Positions 17,362-24,128 of a stretch of 64,000 nucleotides of DNA are shown here, piece after piece (position 1 is the stretch's first letter; every line of letters begins with the position of its first letter). A program made the position numbers and the translations under genes. Source of the stretch: a virus; IMG/VR virus record IMGVR_UViG_3300032116_000001, positions 1 through 64,000 of that record, one strand, 5' to 3'. The notes beneath the pieces are model-generated. The model saw only the letters and a program-made list of their open reading frames with translations, had not been told where the DNA came from and ran no database searches.

Positions 17362-17709
17362 ATGAGTGAAGATTTTTTGAACGGTTTTGCTATCGGTGCT
17401 GTTGCGATTATAGTTATTTGGGTTTGCTCGGCAATTAAGGCGAGTATTCCAAAACCTACAAACATGGGGTGGCTCGATGGATCGGGTGATTGGATTGAGG
17501 TGGTTCGTATCGGTCACTCAGGAGTGACTGTGCGACATTGTGGGTATAATTCACGTAATTCACACTGGACATTTAGGCGCTGTGCAGAAGATGCTGGCTG
17601 GCCTCTTTCCAAGATGCTTGATTACCTGGGCCTTCCCGATGAAAAGACACTCAAGGAAGCTGACATGACCATGGGTGAATGGCTTTCACAAAAAAATAAA
17701 AATTCTTGA
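17362..17709 (+). CDS. membrane-anchored hypothetical protein, paralog of the 18211 gene
   Basis: 115 residues: one N-terminal TM helix (about 8-28), then a soluble domain ending CAEDAGWPLSKMLDYLGLPD. The same C-terminal domain occurs in the 18211 product. C4 promoter with a TATAAG hexamer. Function unknown. Confidence 0.72.
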   Translation: MSEDFLNGFAIGAVAIIVIWVCSAIKASIPKPTNMGWLDGSGDWIEVVRIGHSGVTVRHCGYNSRNSHWTFRRCAEDAGWPLSKMLDYLGLPDEKTLKEADMTMGEWLSQKNKNS

Positions 17710-17729
17710 AACTTTTCAAAGGTGATCGC

Positions 17730-17757
17730 CGTATAACAAAAGAACATACACAAAGCA
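17730..17757 (+). promoter_or_regulatory. tRNA-cluster promoter 1
   Basis: AGGTGATCGCCGTATAAC shares GATCG(N)CGTATAA with the promoter before the second cluster. It lacks the TCCCC box and precedes a leader ORF rather than a structural gene. Confidence 0.55.
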
Positions 17758-17777
17758 AAAGCTTTAAGGACACAATT

Positions 17778-17846
17778 ATGACTCGCCGATATCTTTCACT
17801 GCTAGGACTCTTATCGCTTTCTCTTGAGAAAGCGGCGATTAGCTGA
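17778..17846 (+). CDS. Leu-rich leader peptide of tRNA-Leu cluster
   Basis: A 22-codon ORF after the promoter at 17730. Seven of 22 codons are Leu (CTT, CTG, CTA, CTC, TTA all used), and the next genes are tRNA-Leu(TAG) and tRNA-Leu(GAG). The last Leu codons lie within the stem CGCTTTCTC / GAGAAAGCG, and an intrinsic terminator follows before the first tRNA. This is the layout of an amino-acid attenuator. No ribosome-binding site stronger than AAGGA is seen. Coding role inferred. Confidence 0.6.
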   Translation: MTRRYLSLLGLLSLSLEKAAIS

Positions 17847-17868
17847 TAGATTTTGCGATCAGTGTTTA

Positions 17869-17909
17869 ATCCCCGATTTCTCTCAAGGAGTCGGGGATTT
17901 TTGTTTTTG
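17869..17909 (+). terminator. attenuator terminator before tRNA-Leu
   Basis: AATCCCCGA / TCGGGGATT stem with a T-rich tail, located between the leader peptide and tRNA-Leu(TAG). Its loop TTTCTCTCAAG can pair with CTTGAGAAA in the leader, giving a possible competing fold. Confidence 0.75.
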
Positions 17910-17919
17910 CGTTTCACAT

Positions 17920-18004
17920 ACCGCTCTGGAGTAGCCAAACTTGCTACAGGCAACAGTCTTAGAAACTGTCTCTTTTCTGGGTTGGAATCCCAGGGGCGGT
18001 ACCA
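17920..18004 (+). tRNA. tRNA-Leu(TAG)
   Basis: Acceptor ACCGCTC/GGGCGGT, anticodon arm ACAGT-CTTAGAA-ACTGT, T-loop TTGGAAT, long variable region, encoded ACCA. 85 nt. Confidence 0.9.
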
Positions 18005-18055
18005 ATATTGACAATAGAATAGAGGAAAGAGAAAATAGATTTTCGAGTGATAAAT

Positions 18056-18142
18056 GCGGACGTGGCGGAATTGGTTTACGCGCTACTTTGAGATGGTAGT
18101 CCCCGATTGGGGGTGTGGGTTCGAGTCCCACCGTCCGCACCA
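18056..18142 (+). tRNA. tRNA-Leu(GAG)
   Basis: Acceptor GCGGACG/CGTCCGC, anticodon loop TTGAGAT, class II variable arm CCCCGATTGGGGG, T-arm GTGGG-TTCGAGT-CCCAC, encoded ACCA. Confidence 0.92.
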
Positions 18143-18184
18143 AAAATCCCTCAAATTTTCGAGCCGCGATTGTATATATGAATT

Positions 18185-18226
18185 ATGAATGATTTTCATG
18201 GGAGTGCTCTTTGTCTAGTTGGCTGA
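18185..18226 (+). CDS. 13-codon upstream ORF
   Basis: The C4 promoter at about 18142-18180 places ATG 18185 in the leaderless position, but it opens only a 13-codon ORF. This overlaps the TTG start of the real gene at 18211, so the real gene may be translated by re-initiation. Confidence 0.4.
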   Translation: MNDFHGSALCLVG

Positions 18227-18567
18227 TCGGGTTGATTATCACGTTCTTTGTGATTTATTTTTTCTTCGGGAGTCAAAACCTTGATGATGAAGAAGAAGAT
18301 TTAGAGTACTTACATTCTTGGAAAGATGGAAATGGCTTTACGACTAAAGTAATCCAAATCGGTCACGATAAGATCGTTGTAGAAAATTTTAGCAGAAAGC
18401 GCGGGCGAAAAGTTCGGGTGTGGACTGTTGAAGAATGCGCCAAAGACGCAGGATGGTCAGTTGAAAAGATGAGAGATCATCTTGGCCTTCCCGATGAAAG
18501 CGCTTTAAAAGAAGTTGAAATGACTCTTGGCGAGTGGCTTCACGAAAAGAATCAACATCAAAGATAG
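18211..18567 (+). CDS. membrane-anchored hypothetical protein, paralog of the 17362 gene
   Basis: 118 residues from TTG 18211, preceded by GGGAG. N-terminal TM helix (WLIGLIITFFVIYFFF), acidic linker, then a soluble domain ending CAKDAGWSVEKMRDHLGLPD that matches the 17362 product. The pair flanks the tRNA-Leu genes, suggesting duplication around them. Confidence 0.7.
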   Translation: MSSWLIGLIITFFVIYFFFGSQNLDDEEEDLEYLHSWKDGNGFTTKVIQIGHDKIVVENFSRKRGRKVRVWTVEECAKDAGWSVEKMRDHLGLPDESALKEVEMTLGEWLHEKNQHQR

Positions 18568-18577
18568 AACCGATCAG

Positions 18578-18618
18578 TAAAAAATCCCCTGTTTTCGTGG
18601 GGGATTTTTGATAGATAA
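18578..18618 (+). promoter_or_regulatory. C4 promoter/terminator hybrid
   Basis: AAAAAATCCCC faces GGGGGATTTTT within the spacer before a TAGATA hexamer, so it can form a terminator hairpin for the upstream gene. Confidence 0.65.
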
Positions 18619-18621
18619 AGC

Positions 18622-19032
18622 ATGGCAACACGAGGCTGGGAGCCCACAGACTACAATCCGAACATTATTCGTGATGTTTCTAATCGAACCATTGAAGAAT
18701 TTGAAAACGATATTCGATTTTCTCGTGACTGGGGCTTCGTACAAAGTTATGGCCTTGAAAGAGCTACTCAGCTTCTGGGTCGAGCCCCAGATACCCGAGC
18801 AGTTGAATTCTTTAATGAGTTCATGTCTCAGTATTCCCGAGCCGTCGAGCTTATGGAACAGCTAGGCATCAAAAAGAAGATTCTGAAAAAATTCAAGCGA
18901 TATCCGATTGCTCCTTGTCTTTATGCTGATTTGAATGAAGAATGTAATGATGTATTGACGGGATCGAAAATCGGTGGAATTCCTGACCAGCGCCAAGCTG
19001 GAAGTGCGCTGTCTTCAAGGCAATATTGTTAG
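18622..19032 (+). CDS. hypothetical protein, possibly frameshifted from the next ORF
   Basis: 136 residues, helical (NRTIEEFENDIRFSRDWGFV). The final 20 or so residues look non-native (GGIPDQRQAGSALSSRQYC), and the adjacent +1 frame opens at 18959 and continues for 257 codons. The two may be one gene broken or joined by a frameshift. Confidence 0.55.
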   Translation: MATRGWEPTDYNPNIIRDVSNRTIEEFENDIRFSRDWGFVQSYGLERATQLLGRAPDTRAVEFFNEFMSQYSRAVELMEQLGIKKKILKKFKRYPIAPCLYADLNEECNDVLTGSKIGGIPDQRQAGSALSSRQYC

Positions 19033-19747
19033 TCGCATCAAGGCAGCTTGGCCCAAGGATTCAAATGGTAAATATATGATATTCGTTGGCCAAATCAAAG
19101 TGCCTGGACACATCGTCGCTCCCTGGGATTATATCATGGGCGAGAAAATAGACAAGTATGGAAATTATGATCGACCTCTTAATGGGTTTAGCCACGGGCA
19201 GAACATTTTTGAACAAGAGCATACTTATTTAATTTTTCGCAGTGCGCATGCACCAAATTTTGGAGACATGTTCGATTGTGCGATGGTGCATTCTCGCTTC
19301 GATGCCAATGAATCGGTAAAGGAAGATAAATATATTGAGGCTGTGAAAAAAGCTATTCCGCAGTATCGCCGAAGCAACATGGAAGACAATTGTCCAATTT
19401 GGAGTGATCGGTGTCACACGCTAACTGATTACCGAGTTAGCATGACGCTTGATTTAATTCGCGACTTTGAATGGGCAGGTGGGTTTGAAGGCAATGTATT
19501 TGATTACATAGATTCGTGGAGAGAACACTTCGGTTCTTATGGCACAATTCAAATTTTTGGCGATCCAAGATCACAACAGACCCCACAGCGATTTGCTGAA
19601 ACACGCACTGTTTACCGTCCTCGAATGATGCGCCCGTGGCTTGGAATGACAGACCTAAAGCACGATTACACTTGGCAATATAATTTTTGTCACGAAGGTT
19701 TTCTGAGTGAATCAATTATGGGCAAAGTTGATGGAAGCTGTACCTAA
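18974..19747 (+). CDS. hypothetical protein
   Basis: 257 residues from a GTG at 18974 that overlaps the previous ORF by 59 nt. Acidic and aromatic-rich, no TM segment (KYMIFVGQIKVPGHIVAPWD; WREHFGSYGTIQIFG). Start uncertain: the frame opens just after an in-frame TGA at 18956 and no strong ribosome-binding site is seen, so frameshift expression from 18622 is an alternative. Confidence 0.6.
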   Translation: MEFLTSAKLEVRCLQGNIVSRIKAAWPKDSNGKYMIFVGQIKVPGHIVAPWDYIMGEKIDKYGNYDRPLNGFSHGQNIFEQEHTYLIFRSAHAPNFGDMFDCAMVHSRFDANESVKEDKYIEAVKKAIPQYRRSNMEDNCPIWSDRCHTLTDYRVSMTLDLIRDFEWAGGFEGNVFDYIDSWREHFGSYGTIQIFGDPRSQQTPQRFAETRTVYRPRMMRPWLGMTDLKHDYTWQYNFCHEGFLSESIMGKVDGSCT

Positions 19748-19791
19748 TTAAAAATCCCCTGTTTTTCATGGGGGATTTTGATATATAAGGC

Positions 19792-20193
19792 ATGGCTGAT
19801 TATTACACCCATTTTTCCTTTGTCGTTGACGTTAAGAATCGTGAACAAGCAGACGGTTTGAAGAAAATGCTCACCCAGGCCAAAAATGAAGAGCTAAATG
19901 AAGAAACTTTGTACACTCCTTGGAGTTGTGAAACTAAGGACGATTTAACTAGCTTTTGGTTTCACTCTGATGATTGTGGTCAGGTTGATCTTATTGTTGA
20001 CATTTTGGCTAAATGGCAAGAAGACTTCAATTACGATCAGCCCATTTGTTTTGAGTGGGCGAATACTTGTAGTAAGCCCAAACTGGATGCTTTTGGTGGT
20101 GGGTCAGTTCTGATTTACAAGGGCGAAGCTCATTACACGAACACTTTTGATTGGTTGACTAAAAAGAAAGCCGAACTTGGAATCGTTGACTGA
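19792..20193 (+). CDS. conserved hypothetical protein
   Basis: 133 residues. The combination SFWFHSDDCGQVDLIVDIL and CFEWANTCSKPKLDAFGGGS occurs in widespread uncharacterised proteins of phages and bacteria as far as I recall. C4 promoter/terminator hybrid upstream; leaderless ATG. Confidence 0.7.
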   Translation: MADYYTHFSFVVDVKNREQADGLKKMLTQAKNEELNEETLYTPWSCETKDDLTSFWFHSDDCGQVDLIVDILAKWQEDFNYDQPICFEWANTCSKPKLDAFGGGSVLIYKGEAHYTNTFDWLTKKKAELGIVD

Positions 20194-20195
20194 CT

Positions 20196-20236
20196 AAAAA
20201 ATCCCCTGTTTTTCAATAGGGGATTTGATATATCAA
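20196..20236 (+). promoter_or_regulatory. C4 promoter of the tRNA-like RNA
   Basis: TCCCC, 22 nt, TATATC. The predicted start (5-7 nt after the hexamer) coincides with the 5' end of the acceptor-like stem at 20239-20241. The spacer carries GGGGAT and can pair with the ATCCCC box. Confidence 0.7.
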
Positions 20237-20238
20237 TT

Positions 20239-20375
20239 GTGCCAAGAAGCACTTGAAGTGCAGTCTACGGATATGCCTTATTAGGGCATGTGATTACTGC
20301 GTAGGAAGGACAGGGTGTAATGAAGTACGGTCGCGACGAAAAGTTACATCGGGTTAAAATCCCAACTTGGCACCA
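20239..20375 (+). ncRNA. tRNA-like structured RNA ending in CCA
   Basis: The 5' GTGCCAAG pairs with 3' CTTGGCAC, and the 3' end reads ACCA after a T-arm-like CGGG-TTAAAAT-CCC. Between them lie hairpins GCAC/GTGC, CTACG/CGTAG around ATGCC/GGGCAT, and TGTAA/TTACA. At about 137 nt it is too long for a normal tRNA, and no anticodon arm of standard size is evident. It is transcribed from its own C4 promoter. Could be an aberrant tRNA with an insertion or a tRNA mimic. Confidence 0.55.
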
Positions 20376-20397
20376 AATTGAAAAATGAGAATCTAAT

Positions 20398-20698
20398 CGG
20401 GGCGTGGCGAAATGGCAGACGCAGGGGACTTATAAAATGAGCACTTGTTTGTGAAAGCTGCAAGTGAATGCAATCAAATTCGGTGAAACCTTAACAGTTA
20501 GGCTGATGGCAATACCGAGCCAAGCTAACTCAAAACAGAGTTAGAAGGTGTAGAGACTAGATGGTTGCTGCCTAAGTCGAAAGATATGGCAAAGGTATAG
20601 TCCAGACCACAAAATCCTTTGGGATCGTAGTGAAAGCTATAGTGGTATGAAAATCCCTTAGTAGCAATACTGTGTGGGTTCGAGTCCCACCGCCCCGA
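20398..20698 (+). tRNA. tRNA-Leu(TAA) interrupted by a group I intron
   Basis: Exon 1 20398-20431 and exon 2 20650-20698 join to a class II tRNA: acceptor CGGGGCG/CGCCCCG, anticodon arm GGGGA-CTTAAAA-TCCCT (anticodon TAA), T-arm GTGGG-TTCGAGT-CCCAC. The intron splits the anticodon between U34 and A35. No CCA encoded. Confidence 0.85.
20432..20649 (+). other. group I intron in tRNA-Leu(UAA)
   Basis: 218 nt. The preceding exon base is U and the last intron base is G, as in group I introns. Core elements resemble the cyanobacterial/plastid tRNA-Leu intron: GGCAATACCGAGCCAAGC (P/Q region), GTGTAGAGACTAGATGG (R/S region) and ATAGTCCAGACCAC near P8-P9. No ORF inside; an HNH gene follows the tRNA. 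Confidence 0.82.
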
Positions 20699-20748
20699 TT
20701 AGGTTATATATTGATTACTAATGCGCTTTGTGTGCTTTTAGTATAAGA

Positions 20749-21246
20749 ATGTTTGTGTCACGTTTGCAAAAATATACCCTAGAGGAGATAAAAGAAATAA
20801 TATCTAAATCAAAATCTTATGCTGAAGTAATTCGATCTATTGGTTTAATTCCTGCTGGTGGAAATTACAAAACATTGCAAAGTTTTGTACATGAATACCG
20901 AATTGATACTTCGCATTTTCTGGGCTCAGCTTGGGGGCGAGGAAACCAATTGGATTATCTCCACAATAGCAATAGAAAATCATTAGAAGATGTTTTTTCG
21001 GGAAAAGTAGCTTATAAATCAAGCCATAAATTAAGGCTTCGGCTGATTAAAGAAGGATATTTTGAGCATAAATGCTATAAATGTGGACTAAAAGAGTGGC
21101 AAGGACACGAAATACCCTTGGAATTAGAGCATATAAATGGAGATCATTGTGATAACAGTCTCGAAAACCTCATTATTCTTTGCCCCAACTGTCATGCTCA
21201 AACAGAAACTTATGCTGGTAAAAACAAAAAAAGACGATTAGGTTAA
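20749..21246 (+). CDS. HNH homing endonuclease
   Basis: 165 residues from ATG 20749 (TTG 20728 is an alternative). N-terminal helical region (SKSYAEVIRSIGLIPAGGNY), then CYKCGL, LELEHINGDHCDNSLENLIILCPNCH: an HNH core with two zinc-binding CxxC pairs. Family members cut DNA to spread themselves or adjacent introns. It lies 50 nt after the intron-containing tRNA-Leu, so it may mobilise that intron. Related to the 44272 protein. Confidence 0.85.
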   Translation: MFVSRLQKYTLEEIKEIISKSKSYAEVIRSIGLIPAGGNYKTLQSFVHEYRIDTSHFLGSAWGRGNQLDYLHNSNRKSLEDVFSGKVAYKSSHKLRLRLIKEGYFEHKCYKCGLKEWQGHEIPLELEHINGDHCDNSLENLIILCPNCHAQTETYAGKNKKRRLG

Positions 21247-21286
21247 AAATCCCCTAAATTTTTCTTCAGATTTCGATAAATTAATT

Positions 21287-21535
21287 ATGATCGATGACAA
21301 AAGAACTTCAGAATGTGTTATTCTTCATATTGAAGTTGATGTTGAGTACCCTGAAGGAATGCATCTTGGGGTTGTTCTATCTGGTTTGCAAAACAATGCG
21401 AAAATTGCCATTACTGAACTTGATGACGATAGGGTCCAAATCACAGCAAATAGAATCACAGCAGTTGAACATTTTGTTACTGGAGAAATTTTAGAAGATT
21501 ACCAGTGGAAAAAGAAAAAAGAATCTCCTCGATAA
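21287..21535 (+). CDS. hypothetical protein
   Basis: 82 residues, beta-rich with a basic tail (WKKKKESPR). C4 promoter upstream. Ends 4 nt before tRNA-Leu(CAA), which is probably co-transcribed. Confidence 0.65.
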   Translation: MIDDKRTSECVILHIEVDVEYPEGMHLGVVLSGLQNNAKIAITELDDDRVQITANRITAVEHFVTGEILEDYQWKKKKESPR

Positions 21536-21539
21536 ATGT

Positions 21540-21623
21540 GCCGCAGTGGTGGAATGGTAGACACGGCAAGCTCAAACCTTGCTGCCGAAAGGCGTGAAGG
21601 TTCGAATCCTTTTTGCGGCACCA
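21540..21623 (+). tRNA. tRNA-Leu(CAA)
   Basis: Acceptor GCCGCAG/TTGCGGC, anticodon arm GCAAG-CTCAAAC-CTTGC, variable arm TGCCGAAAGGCG, T-arm GAAGG-TTCGAAT-CCTTT, encoded ACCA. Confidence 0.92.
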
Positions 21624-21691
21624 TATTTTCACATATGCATGACTATGTGAAAAATCCCCTGTTTTCTCTTTCTTGATCGGATATATAAATC

Positions 21692-22321
21692 ATGTTTAAT
21701 ATGAATGTGATTCTTTTCAAGAACAATTCTATCGAAGAAAATTATCTTTTCTCTGGTGAAAATTCTGAAGATGTTGCGAAAAAGGCAGAAAGCAAAATGA
21801 TTGAAATTCTTCGTTCAGAAATGTCTAACTTTGACGAATACACGTCGGAAGATATTGACAACATTTTGGAAGATGGATATGAATCCTTTGGAAATGGAGC
21901 GGTTTTTATTACGTGGCCTGACATTGTTGATGTTGATAAGGAGATTGATTCGGAAAATAATTTTGTTTTTCGTGGCACTATTGAATACTCCATCCCGCAC
22001 ATTGATTCAGAAGTAGTTCGCCTGTGCGCCGCACTAAATGAGCCCATTGAAGTTGGTCTACAGTGGGAATCACATTATCGCAATGGTAATGGCTACGCTG
22101 TCCGCGTTAATGCAGATATCTACTCAGTTGATGAAGAACTTGCTGCCGAGGAATTTAGTGATTATTGGGATTCAGGATGCGATGATGAAATTCGCTATTC
22201 TGGGGACTACAATTGGTCCCTTTTGGGCAAAGACTATAAAGAGGCCATCAGTATTCTCCAAAAGTATGTTGATGAGCAAAAGCGTCGTTACCCAGGCTAC
22301 GATATTAGAATTAGCAAATAA
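21692..22321 (+). CDS. hypothetical protein with domain shared with the 11482 product
   Basis: 209 residues. N-terminal acidic part, then a C-terminal domain (DDEIRYSGDYNWSLLGKDYK) that matches the end of the 11482 protein. Function unknown. Leaderless from a C4 promoter. Confidence 0.72.
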   Translation: MFNMNVILFKNNSIEENYLFSGENSEDVAKKAESKMIEILRSEMSNFDEYTSEDIDNILEDGYESFGNGAVFITWPDIVDVDKEIDSENNFVFRGTIEYSIPHIDSEVVRLCAALNEPIEVGLQWESHYRNGNGYAVRVNADIYSVDEELAAEEFSDYWDSGCDDEIRYSGDYNWSLLGKDYKEAISILQKYVDEQKRRYPGYDIRISK

Positions 22322-22358
22322 TCCCCTGTTTTCTCTTTCTTGATCGAATATATAAATC

Positions 22359-22781
22359 ATGACAATTGACGGAAAGTTGCTTAAAAGACTAATGTGTAGC
22401 AACGAGGCTTTTGATATTTTGGGTGACATCGTAAGTTGGAATTCTGGAGGTTGCTGGATTCTTGCCGAAGCTCTGCGCCGATTCATTGGCGATCAGGCTA
22501 CTATCGTGGCCATCGCTGATGATCGCTGCCAACACCAACATATTGTCGTGAAAGTGGGGAATTTGTATTATGACGCCGACGGAGAGTCGAACGAAGGGCG
22601 TCTGCTGCATCGCTGGATGGATTATGAACGACTCCGTAATCCTCGAATCGTAGGTTTTGATCCAGAACTGGCCGCTGATTTAGAAATTCCTTGCGAAGAA
22701 GAACTTGTAACGCAAGTCTATAACTTGCTGAACTCGCGTCTGAAAAATCCCCTTTTTTCACAATCGGGAGCGCATATATAA
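22359..22781 (+). CDS. possible papain-like (Cys-His-Asp) protein
   Basis: 140 residues. GGCWILAEALRRFIG, HQHIVVKVGNLYYDADG: a Cys at a helix start followed by His and Asp in beta context, the order of a papain/transglutaminase-like fold. I have seen this arrangement in uncharacterised phage proteins. Catalysis is not shown. The last 15 codons overlap the C4 promoter of the next gene. Confidence 0.6.
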   Translation: MTIDGKLLKRLMCSNEAFDILGDIVSWNSGGCWILAEALRRFIGDQATIVAIADDRCQHQHIVVKVGNLYYDADGESNEGRLLHRWMDYERLRNPRIVGFDPELAADLEIPCEEELVTQVYNLLNSRLKNPLFSQSGAHI

Positions 22782-22784
22782 ATC

Positions 22785-22991
22785 ATGGACCCATTTCTTT
22801 TTTATTCTACCTATTTTATCTTGGGACTTGGTTTTATGTTCGCATTGATGGCAATCGGAGCGCATCACTATACCAATGGCCCATCTCGTGAACAAGAACA
22901 AAAACAAAGAATCAAGTTTATTATTCTATCAGTGCTTTTAATAGCTAGTGCAATTTTTCTGGGCCGTTATGCTGCGGGTCTGCTTTTTTGA
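22785..22991 (+). CDS. small membrane protein, two TM segments
   Basis: 68 residues with hydrophobic helices at about 5-27 and 44-64. Starts 3 nt after the previous stop; its C4 promoter is embedded in the preceding coding sequence. Confidence 0.68.
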   Translation: MDPFLFYSTYFILGLGFMFALMAIGAHHYTNGPSREQEQKQRIKFIILSVLLIASAIFLGRYAAGLLF

Positions 22992-23057
22992 TTTCATTCT
23001 CTTGAAATGGTTTTAAAAAATCCCCTTTTTTCAGAAAACCAAATCAATATAAAAAAT

Positions 23058-23378
23058 ATGCGAATTCGACCGCAATCCGACCCGAACAAGGAATATCTCA
23101 TCGACTTTTACTACCCGTATGGGAAGCAAGGACACAAGAAGAAGGGCACCAAGACTGTCTGCACTATCTCTGTCGGCCCTGTGGGTAGTCTCGACAAGGA
23201 CAAGACCGAAGTCTCGACCACTACCGTTCGCCGACATAGTACCGATCAGGACAATCTTGTCGTAGCTCGTAATTATGCACTGGCCAAGGCCCTATCCCCG
23301 ATTGAAGCTAGTGTCCGACAAGAGATTTGGGAACAGGCTCCGATTCGACGAGCAGACATTTCCCTGGAACTCGACTAA
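23058..23378 (+). CDS. hypothetical basic protein
   Basis: 106 residues (FYYPYGKQGHKKKGTKTVCT; ARNYALAKALSPIEAS), starting MRIRPQ at the leaderless position of a C4 promoter. A longer frame from 23007 would translate the promoter. GC content is higher than in its neighbours. No family recognised. Confidence 0.68.
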   Translation: MRIRPQSDPNKEYLIDFYYPYGKQGHKKKGTKTVCTISVGPVGSLDKDKTEVSTTTVRRHSTDQDNLVVARNYALAKALSPIEASVRQEIWEQAPIRRADISLELD

Positions 23379-23390
23379 ACTCCAAAAACA

Positions 23391-23430
23391 TTCTCATTGA
23401 GGGAGAATTTAATCCCTCAATGAGAAAAAA
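23391..23430 (+). terminator. strong hairpin terminator
   Basis: Perfect 14-bp stem TTCTCATTGAGGGA / TCCCTCAATGAGAA; isolates the following tRNA unit. Confidence 0.75.
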
Positions 23431-23451
23431 CAAAAAACTGCTAACAAAAAG

Positions 23452-23471
23452 CAGGTGATCGTCGTATAATA
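23452..23471 (+). promoter_or_regulatory. tRNA-cluster promoter 2
   Basis: AGGTGATCGTCGTATAATAA, nearly identical to the promoter at 17730; no TCCCC box. Confidence 0.6.
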
Positions 23472-23505
23472 AGAGAAGAAACTGAAAAGCACAAAGAGCT
23501 ATATT

Positions 23506-23628
23506 ATGAATCATCTCTTATCGACGACAATATGTGGAACAACAGGAACCTCAACAAGAGGAATCCTTTCCCTTGGCGTTATCGGCAAGGATAGTGATTC
23601 TGATTCAGGAGAACCCATCGAATCGTAG
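23506..23628 (+). CDS. Gly/Ser/Thr/Asp-rich leader peptide of tRNA cluster 2
   Basis: A 40-codon ORF. Seven Ser, six Thr, six Gly and three Asp make up 55% of it, and the next intact tRNAs carry Gly, Ser, Thr and Asp. Frequent codons include GGA, ACA, TCA and GAT, which those anticodons read. Its end (ATCGAATCG, 23617-23625) is exactly complementary to CGATTCGAT inside the following terminator, and GATTC upstream can pair with GAATC. This matches a leader-peptide attenuator. Confidence 0.62.
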   Translation: MNHLLSTTICGTTGTSTRGILSLGVIGKDSDSDSGEPIES

Positions 23629-23648
23629 CTTTACTGTGATTACAGAAC

Positions 23649-23688
23649 AAAGAGGCTCGATTCGATAAGATCGAGCCTCTTTTCTTTT
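23649..23688 (+). terminator. attenuator terminator of tRNA cluster 2
   Basis: Perfect 13-bp stem AAAGAGGCTCGAT / ATCGAGCCTCTTT with a T-rich tail, between the leader ORF and tRNA-Gly. Confidence 0.85.
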
Positions 23689-23759
23689 TAGATATGATGT
23701 CTGGGAAGAGAAAGATCGAATATTGAAAATTTCATACAGGTATAGATATAAAAGTGTTA

Positions 23760-23799
23760 GGGGGTGTTGGATCGATCTTTGATCGCAGGCCTCACCCCC
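23760..23799 (+). other. hairpin upstream of tRNA-Gly
   Basis: AGGGGGTG pairs with CACCCCCT; ends about 20 nt before tRNA-Gly. May be a processing signal or structured spacer. Confidence 0.4.
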
Positions 23800-23818
23800 T
23801 TGATCGAGACACATTTTC

Positions 23819-23892
23819 GCGAGATTGGTATATGGGTTGTGCCCTAGCCTTCCAAGCTAGAGAAAAGGGTTCGAATCCCTTATCTCGCTCCA
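23819..23892 (+). tRNA. tRNA-Gly(TCC)
   Basis: Acceptor GCGAGAT/ATCTCGC, anticodon arm CTAGC-CTTCCAA-GCTAG, T-arm AAGGG-TTCGAAT-CCCTT, encoded TCCA. Confidence 0.93.
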
Positions 23893-23943
23893 ATTTAAGA
23901 CACATTTCTTTGTGCTGCCAATGGGCAGCTTTCAAAAGAAAAC

Positions 23944-24030
23944 GGATGGGTGACAGAGCGATCTATTGTAGCGGTCTTGAAAACCGCCGTGCCAAAAGCA
24001 CCGTGGGTTTGAATCCCACCCCATCCTCCA
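23944..24030 (+). tRNA. tRNA-Ser(TGA)
   Basis: Acceptor GGATGGG/CCCATCC, anticodon arm GCGGT-CTTGAAA-ACCGC, class II variable arm GTGCCAAAAGCAC, T-arm GTGGG-TTTGAAT-CCCAC, encoded TCCA. Confidence 0.92.
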
Positions 24031-24058
24031 TTTTGTAACAAAATCATAAAATTCAAAG

Positions 24059-24097
24059 CAGGTGTAGCTCAGTGGTAGAGCGCCCGCCGCGAAGGTT
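24059..24097 (+). pseudogene. 5' half of a disrupted tRNA gene
   Basis: GCAGGTGTAGCTCAGTGGTA and the following GAGC form a normal acceptor strand and D-arm and the start of an anticodon stem (CCCGC), but no anticodon loop with U33 follows. The matching 3' half lies at about 24625-24652. Confidence 0.6.
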
Positions 24098-24128
24098 GAT
24101 GGTTGCAATATCGATAAATAGATTATGT

